Source: Sedimentisphaerales bacterium (GTDB lineage Bacteria; Planctomycetota; Phycisphaerae; Sedimentisphaerales; Anaerobacaceae). From it: a stretch of DNA of 10,188 nt. Shown here piece by piece: positions 6,374 to 10,188 of this stretch. The first letter of the stretch is position 1; each line of letters starts with the position of its first letter. A program made the translations under genes and the position numbers. The DNA lies in assembly GCA_030630905.1 (NCBI GenBank), contig DAOVMB010000048.1, positions 1-10,188 on the forward strand. The letters are read 5' to 3'. The notes beneath the pieces are model-generated. The model ran no database searches. It saw only the letters and a list, made by a program, of their open reading frames with translations, and was not told the origin of the DNA.

Positions 6374-7156
6374 ATGAGCAAGTTAAAAGCCTTTACGCTA
6401 ATAGAGCTTTTAGTGGTGATTTCCATCATTGCGCTGTTGATGGCGATATTGCTGCCTACAGTCCAGCGGGTCAGAAGACAAGCCAAGGCGGTTGCGTGTC
6501 AGTCAAACCTGCGCCAATGGGGACTTTGTTTCAAGATGTATACTGATGATAACAACGACAGATTCTTTAGCGAAGTATTGGACAAGGTGTATTGGTACAA
6601 GACACTACGCCCTTACTACAGCGATAGCAACGATTTGCTCTTATGCCCAATGGCCACGAAGTATGTCGACAACCCTAACCGGAATGGGAGTAAATTTTCG
6701 AGTTGGCGTATACCTATCTCATCCGCTGTTCGGCCACCAGCAATTCCCACCAGCTTCTTTTACGGTAGCTACGGCATAAATGTACGCATTCTCGACTTAC
6801 TTGACACAACAGGTTTGAACCGATACTGGGGGGTTTGCTTTGTCAAAGGTGCAAACAATATACCGGTGTGTCTGGACTGCCGTTGGACGCACATACCTGT
6901 GGAGCACTTCGACGCCCCTCCGACGTATGATGATGTATCTACATCCGACTCAGGTATGTCTTTTTTCTGCATCAACCGTCACGATGGGGGAATCAACAGC
7001 CTTTTCATGGATTGGTCCGTCAGAAAGGTTGGACTCAAGGAGTTATGGACGTTGAATTGGCATCGAAAGTTCGACACGGCGGGCCCCTGGACCAAAGCCG
7101 GCGGCGCCCAGCCGGAAGACTGGCCGAAATGGATGAGAGGTTTAAAAGATTACTAA
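6374..7156 (+). CDS. Prepilin-like protein 4 (H-X9-DW subfamily)
   Basis: A 260-residue prepilin-type protein, the shortest of the array. The leader MSKLKA precedes FTLIELLVVISIIALLMAIL, and cleavage is expected before Phe7. QAKAVACQSNLRQWG follows as in the neighbours. The middle keeps only LCPMA (90-94), GSYGIN (131-136) and KGANNIPVCLD (158-168). His203-X9-Asp213-Trp begins the shared C-terminus, which ends PEDWPKWMRGLKDY. Its N-terminus, C-terminus and upstream leader are closest to prepilin 3, while the middle is very different and lacks the Trp/Gly insert. It starts 95 bp after the previous stop, with no strong ribosome-binding site. It is likely an inner-membrane-anchored or pilus-type envelope protein; the role is unknown. 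Confidence 0.9.
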   Translation: MSKLKAFTLIELLVVISIIALLMAILLPTVQRVRRQAKAVACQSNLRQWGLCFKMYTDDNNDRFFSEVLDKVYWYKTLRPYYSDSNDLLLCPMATKYVDNPNRNGSKFSSWRIPISSAVRPPAIPTSFFYGSYGINVRILDLLDTTGLNRYWGVCFVKGANNIPVCLDCRWTHIPVEHFDAPPTYDDVSTSDSGMSFFCINRHDGGINSLFMDWSVRKVGLKELWTLNWHRKFDTAGPWTKAGGAQPEDWPKWMRGLKDY

Positions 7157-7169
7157 GGCAGTGTATAAT
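7141..7169 (+). promoter_or_regulatory. Possible promoter before prepilin gene 5
   Basis: TATAAT (7164-7169) is a perfect -10 box. TTTAAA (7141-7146), 17 bp upstream, matches the -35 box at four of six positions but lies inside the end of the previous gene. Transcription would start near 7176, leaving only about 8 nt before the ATG at 7184. The motif is short and may be fortuitous. Confidence 0.4.
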
Positions 7170-7183
7170 AAGAGCGATATGTC

Positions 7184-8047
7184 ATGCGCAAAGAAAAGGC
7201 ATTTACTCTAATAGAGCTTTTGGTGGTGATTGCCATAATCTCGGCTTTGATGGGCATTTTGCTGCCGGTACTGGGTAAGGCCAGATACCAGGCCCGAACG
7301 CTGATCGGGATCGGCAACCAGCGCGGGATTGTCAGCGGAGTAAGCCTTTTCGCTTCGGACAATAACGAGCAGTATCCGGAATCGGTTGCGACCAGAGGGG
7401 AGGACTTGTGGAATTGGGCGGAACCGATGATGTTGACGGTTTGTCGCGCGCGCAGCCCCCGTTTCCATCGTTCCATGAGCGCTTACCTGCGGCCCTATAT
7501 TGCGGATGCCGGCATGATGTATTGCCCCAACGCACCGCGGAAATACGAGTACCTTCAGGTGGCCTGGGACGCCGGCGACGAGTGGGACAATCCGGACACG
7601 CTGCCTGTGGAAGACCCGTTAAGCGGAACGTATTGCTTTTACTGGAACTATACGGGTTATCTCGAAGACAGGGACTATCTTTTCAAAGGACCGCAAAGTT
7701 CTGCATCCGGCCGGGGGCGGAGCAAACTGCTGGTCAGTGATTACTTTGGCTACGACCATTATCGAAGCTTGAACTCTTACGGTAGTTGTGAGAAGTTCGC
7801 AGGCTCTTCGATCACGGAAGGAACGCAGCTCTCCTCGGCATATTGGTCCCGCGAAAGCGTTGCCGGTTCGGATGCGCCCGAGATCAAGTTGCACGCTGGC
7901 TACGCGGATGGGCATGTAGAGACATATTCGGCCTCGGATACGTTGACCATGAAGGTCATAATGAAGCCCGAAATAGGCGAACCTTATCCAGACGACCTCG
8001 GTATCGGTCCCGGCTGCTTCTACCTGCCAAGAAACGCCCTACATTAA
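7184..8047 (+). CDS. Prepilin-like protein 5 (divergent, ADGHV C-terminal motif)
   Basis: A 287-residue prepilin-type protein of a different subfamily from the four before it. The leader MRKEKA precedes FTLIELLVVIAIISALMGIL, with cleavage expected before Phe7. The middle has CPNAPRKYEY (114-123) in place of CPMA and a Tyr/Trp-rich region (150-160). Near the end LHAGYADGHVETY (236-248) carries the classic planctomycete ADGHV motif, with a shortened His-to-Asp spacing of four residues instead of nine. The 59-residue C-terminus ending FKDY is absent; the protein ends PRNALH. Because only the N-terminal helix is shared, this gene is probably an independent family member. It lies 27 bp after the previous stop and may be cotranscribed or use the weak promoter motif just upstream. 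Function unknown. Confidence 0.88.
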   Translation: MRKEKAFTLIELLVVIAIISALMGILLPVLGKARYQARTLIGIGNQRGIVSGVSLFASDNNEQYPESVATRGEDLWNWAEPMMLTVCRARSPRFHRSMSAYLRPYIADAGMMYCPNAPRKYEYLQVAWDAGDEWDNPDTLPVEDPLSGTYCFYWNYTGYLEDRDYLFKGPQSSASGRGRSKLLVSDYFGYDHYRSLNSYGSCEKFAGSSITEGTQLSSAYWSRESVAGSDAPEIKLHAGYADGHVETYSASDTLTMKVIMKPEIGEPYPDDLGIGPGCFYLPRNALH

Positions 8048-8147
8048 AAAGGTAAGCCGGTCAAACTCTTCCATTACGCGGCAAGGTCATATAAAAGTAC
8101 TTGAAATTTCTCTCTTTTTGCCATAAATCACCTAATCCTTATCTTGG

Positions 8148-8175
8148 TTGCAAAGGCGGCAAACCGGGCTATAAT
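8148..8175 (+). promoter_or_regulatory. Promoter-like site overlapping the E2-like gene start
   Basis: TTGCAA (8148-8153) and a perfect TATAAT (8170-8175) are 16 bp apart. Transcription would begin at about 8182, next to the ATG at 8183. If real, the mRNA is leaderless and translation begins with MHHIPLTRIQ, exactly where the E2 catalytic domain begins. Confidence 0.45.
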
Positions 8176-8854
8176 GTTCGAGATGCATCATATTCCATTA
8201 ACCAGGATCCAGAAGCTCATTGGCCGAAGGATGTTGAAATCCAAGCGGAGCAAGCCCTGCTTTTACCTCGAAGCCAAAGCGGATGTAACCGATCTGATGG
8301 CCATTCGGCCCAAACTCAGAAAGTCGTTAGGCGTCAGGATAACCACGAATGCCTTTTATATTCACATTCTGGGCATGGCGGCACAAAAATATCCTCTTGT
8401 GGTCGGTCGTCTGCAAGATGACGGCATAAAAATTGCCGAACGCGTTCACGTTGGCTTTGCGGTCAACGCTCCGCAGGGTCTTGTTGTGCCCGTGGTGAAA
8501 GATGCCGGAGATAAAACGTTGCCTGAGATCGCCCGTGAGGAGAAGCTGCTGACAGATCAAGCACGAGATAATAAGCTGACGCTGGAAGAAATGGAAGGCG
8601 AGACGATCGCGCTGAGTAATCTCGGTGCGTACGGCATAGATTCTTTTTTGGGAATTGTCCCGCCGCCGGCCAGTACGATATTGTCCGTCGGTAACGTCGT
8701 GCCCACGGTTGTTTGCAGAGACGGCGAAATAACAGTGCGAAAAATACTCAGTTTGTCTCTTGCCGCCGACCGCAGAGTCATCGATGAGAGTTATGCCACC
8801 GAGTTTCTAAACTTCATTAAAGACCGATTGCAAAATCCGCAACAGGTGATTTGA
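8174..8854 (+). CDS. Stand-alone 2-oxoacid dehydrogenase E2-type acyltransferase domain, catalytic His missing
   Basis: A 226-residue protein covering the whole catalytic (CAT-like) domain of dihydrolipoamide acyltransferases. It opens with HIPLTRIQKLIGRRM, then has KADVTDLMAIR, VHVGFAVNAPQGLVVPVVKDA (92-112) and LSNLGAYGIDSF (148-158). Intact E2 proteins carry lipoyl and subunit-binding domains before this core; both are absent, and the frame upstream is closed by a stop at 8102. The active-site motif, normally DHRxxDG, reads DRRVIDE (199-205): the catalytic His is Arg (CGC, 8771-8773) and the Gly is Glu, while Asp204 is kept. Acyl transfer is therefore doubtful, and a structural or binding role like other E2-like inactive subunits is possible. 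No E1 or E3 gene is nearby. Start options are TTG 8144, ATG 8174 and ATG 8183, the last favoured if the promoter-like site is real. Confidence 0.88.
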   Translation: MFEMHHIPLTRIQKLIGRRMLKSKRSKPCFYLEAKADVTDLMAIRPKLRKSLGVRITTNAFYIHILGMAAQKYPLVVGRLQDDGIKIAERVHVGFAVNAPQGLVVPVVKDAGDKTLPEIAREEKLLTDQARDNKLTLEEMEGETIALSNLGAYGIDSFLGIVPPPASTILSVGNVVPTVVCRDGEITVRKILSLSLAADRRVIDESYATEFLNFIKDRLQNPQQVI

Positions 8855-8944
8855 TAAAAAAGCCTGACTAAGACCACGATGAAAAAACACAAGATTTTTT
8901 ATAAAACACGGATTATGCTCCAGGTGAAATTAATGGCCTTCTTT

Positions 8945-8950
8945 AGGAGA
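8945..8950 (+). promoter_or_regulatory. Ribosome-binding site of the esterase gene
   Basis: AGGAGA lies 7 bases before the ATG at 8958. It is the clearest Shine-Dalgarno site in the window and fixes the esterase start. Confidence 0.8.
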
Positions 8951-8957
8951 GAACGAG

Positions 8958-9893
8958 ATGAATCGTGACATTAGAATCGTTTTTGTCTGCCTTATCACTG
9001 TGATGACATTTGCTGTGACGATGCCGACCGTACAAGCGGCAACCTCGCATAAGGTCGAGCTGCTCTGGCCGGATGGCGCTCCGGGCGCCAAGGGCAGCGA
9101 CGAGGGCGATAAACCGACGCTGACTATCTATCTACCGGCAAAGGAAAAAGCGACCGGTGCCGTGGTGGTGATATTTCCCGGCGGCGGTTACGGCCATCTG
9201 GCGATGGACCACGAGGGACATCAGATCGCCGAGTGGCTCAACTCGATCGGCGTGGCCGGTTTTATTCTCAAGTACCGCCACAGCAACAGCGGAGCCGGCT
9301 ACGGTCATCCTGCACCAATACAGGACGCCCAGCGGGCAATCAGGACAGTTCGCAGCCGGGCAAAACAGTGGGGCGTCGATCCCGGCAGGATCGGTATAAT
9401 CGGCTTTTCCGCAGGGGGACATCTAGCGTCGAGTGCAGGTACGCATTTCAAGAACCGATACGGCGAGCCTGCCGATGAAATAGACCGTTGCAGTTGCCGG
9501 CCCGATTTTATGATCCTCATGTATCCGGTCATATCGTTTACCGAATGGTACACTCACAAGGGTTCTCGAAAAAATCTGCTGGGTGACAATCCCGATGGGG
9601 GTCTGGTGGAGAACTTTTCAAATGAAAAGCAGGTGACGCCTGATACACCGCCCACATTCCTGGTTCATGCCAACGATGATAACGGTGTGCCGCCTGAGAA
9701 CAGCATTGCTTTCTACCTTGCTCTGCGAAAGGCCAAGGTGCCGGCTGAAATGCACATCTACGAAAAAGGGGGCCACGGATTCGGCCCGGGCCTCGGCAAG
9801 GGCGCCTGTTCAAGTTGGATGGTCCGCTGCGCCGACTGGATGAAAGGGCGCGGACTGCTGAATAAAACGACCGGCCGGGGCGGACAAAAATAA
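8958..9893 (+). CDS. Exported alpha/beta-hydrolase esterase (acetyl-esterase-like)
   Basis: A 311-residue serine hydrolase of the alpha/beta fold, close to the Aes/BD-FAE-type esterases (COG0657-like). An N-terminal signal peptide (hydrophobic 7-22, likely cut after VQA27) directs export. FPGGGYGH (73-80) is the oxyanion-hole loop. Ser151 in GFSAGG (149-154) is the nucleophile, Asp241 in HANDDNGVP the acid, and His273 in GGHGFG the base, so the triad is complete. In planctomycetes such enzymes usually lie in polysaccharide-use loci and remove acetyl or other acyl groups from plant or algal glycans. That substrate class is inferred from the family and the neighbouring secreted carbohydrate-associated proteins. 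The gene is 103 bp from the E2-like gene and has its own strong ribosome-binding site. Length is normal and no defect is seen. Confidence 0.92.
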   Translation: MNRDIRIVFVCLITVMTFAVTMPTVQAATSHKVELLWPDGAPGAKGSDEGDKPTLTIYLPAKEKATGAVVVIFPGGGYGHLAMDHEGHQIAEWLNSIGVAGFILKYRHSNSGAGYGHPAPIQDAQRAIRTVRSRAKQWGVDPGRIGIIGFSAGGHLASSAGTHFKNRYGEPADEIDRCSCRPDFMILMYPVISFTEWYTHKGSRKNLLGDNPDGGLVENFSNEKQVTPDTPPTFLVHANDDNGVPPENSIAFYLALRKAKVPAEMHIYEKGGHGFGPGLGKGACSSWMVRCADWMKGRGLLNKTTGRGGQK

Positions 9894-9965
9894 GAACGCT
9901 GCGCAAACGGCTTTGTCACGTACTTGAGGTCGTTTTCGGATTCCGATGTCCCGGGGATAGCAGGA

Positions 9966-10187
9966 TCAATATTCGCCGTGTCCGGTTTCGGGAGGGTTTG
10001 GGTCTCTGTTCGTCGGTGTAAATTCGGTTGGTGGTTGAGGTTCGGATTGCCGGGTCGATCTGATTTCGAATGGAGGCTTGCTTTGGCTCTCGTCATCTCC
10101 GGCAGGCTCTGCGAGCGGCTGTAGCGGCACCTGCGAGTCTGGCTGTGATACCGGCTCGGGATCCGCTTTGGGCTCACCCTGATTTTC
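9966..10187 (-). CDS. Probable C-terminus of a Pro/Glu/Gln-rich protein (partial, runs off right edge)
   Basis: On the minus strand the frame from 10187 is open for 73 codons to TGA at 9968-9966. It encodes a low-complexity acidic tail (EPKADPEPVSQPDSQVPLQP, then AEPAGDDESQSKPPFE and PEPQPPTE-like stretches). Such a composition is typical of disordered linkers or tails of envelope proteins. The other minus frame over this region is Arg/Ser-rich and looks like a shadow. The gene would converge on the esterase with a 72-bp gap. No domain is visible, so identity is unknown. The call rests on frame openness and composition only. Confidence 0.45.
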   Translation of the reverse strand, partial: ENQGEPKADPEPVSQPDSQVPLQPLAEPAGDDESQSKPPFEIRSTRQSEPQPPTEFTPTNRDPNPPETGHGEY

Positions 10188-10188
10188 G

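Noticed and set aside
8102..8173. N-terminal extension of the E2-like protein to include a lipoyl domain
   Set aside because: The frame hits a stop at 8102-8104 and there is no room for a lipoyl domain, which needs about 80 residues.
8882..8902. A-run and T-run pair (AAAAAACACAAGATTTTTT) as a terminator of the E2-like gene
   Set aside because: The stem would be only A-T pairs with no GC core, too weak for a convincing intrinsic terminator.
8879..8968. Short frame of 29 codons (MKKHKIFYKTR...) overlapping the esterase start
   Set aside because: It has no ribosome-binding site, recognisable motif or attenuator-like structure. It probably occurs by chance in the AT-rich gap.
9758..10177. Minus-strand frame of 139 codons, Arg/Ser-rich
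   Set aside because: It overlaps the esterase's catalytic C-terminus and has shadow-like composition. The Pro/Glu-rich frame in the same region is more protein-like.

Overview
The window looks like chromosomal DNA of a planctomycete, most likely a Phycisphaerae-type (Sedimentisphaerales-like) bacterium. This is inferred from gene content. There is a large family of prepilin-like proteins with the FTLIELLVVIAII leader, a parallel beta-helix protein with the closing INMGAYGGT motif, and a GLUG-repeat protein with a dockerin-like pair of Asp-rich loops and a C-terminal FDDIRLYR module. Ribosome-binding sites are often weak. No rRNA, tRNA, CRISPR array, transposase or phage gene is visible.

Layout, left to right. 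Positions 2-886 hold the C-terminal part of an exported beta-helix protein whose start lies outside the window. Positions 887-1003 hold a nested palindromic repeat. A near-consensus sigma-70-type promoter (1043-1071) then precedes a same-strand array of five prepilin-like genes (1104-2024, 2117-2992, 5373-6278, 6374-7156, 7184-8047). The array is interrupted by a 724-residue secreted GLUG-repeat protein (3022-5196). Directly after the stop of that gene lies a short broken 3' end of a sixth prepilin copy (5193-5288). A second copy of the palindromic repeat lies between the first two prepilin genes and appears to supply the start codon of the second.

Downstream are a stand-alone 2-oxoacid dehydrogenase E2-type catalytic domain lacking the family's catalytic histidine (8174-8854) and an exported alpha/beta-hydrolase esterase with an intact triad (8958-9893). 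At the right edge is the probable Pro/Glu/Gln-rich C-terminus of a convergent minus-strand gene (9966-10187).

How the parts may fit together (inference): the prepilin-like proteins share a conserved N-terminal membrane helix and, in four of five, a nearly invariant 59-residue C-terminus around a divergent middle. With the GLUG and beta-helix proteins they suggest a locus for envelope or surface proteins, possibly tied to polysaccharide binding and breakdown, with the esterase as an accessory enzyme. The most notable observations are the conserved-ends/variable-middle array with its relic copy, the start codon embedded in a mobile-type repeat, the histidine-less E2-like protein, and a G-quadruplex-prone Trp/Gly tract.
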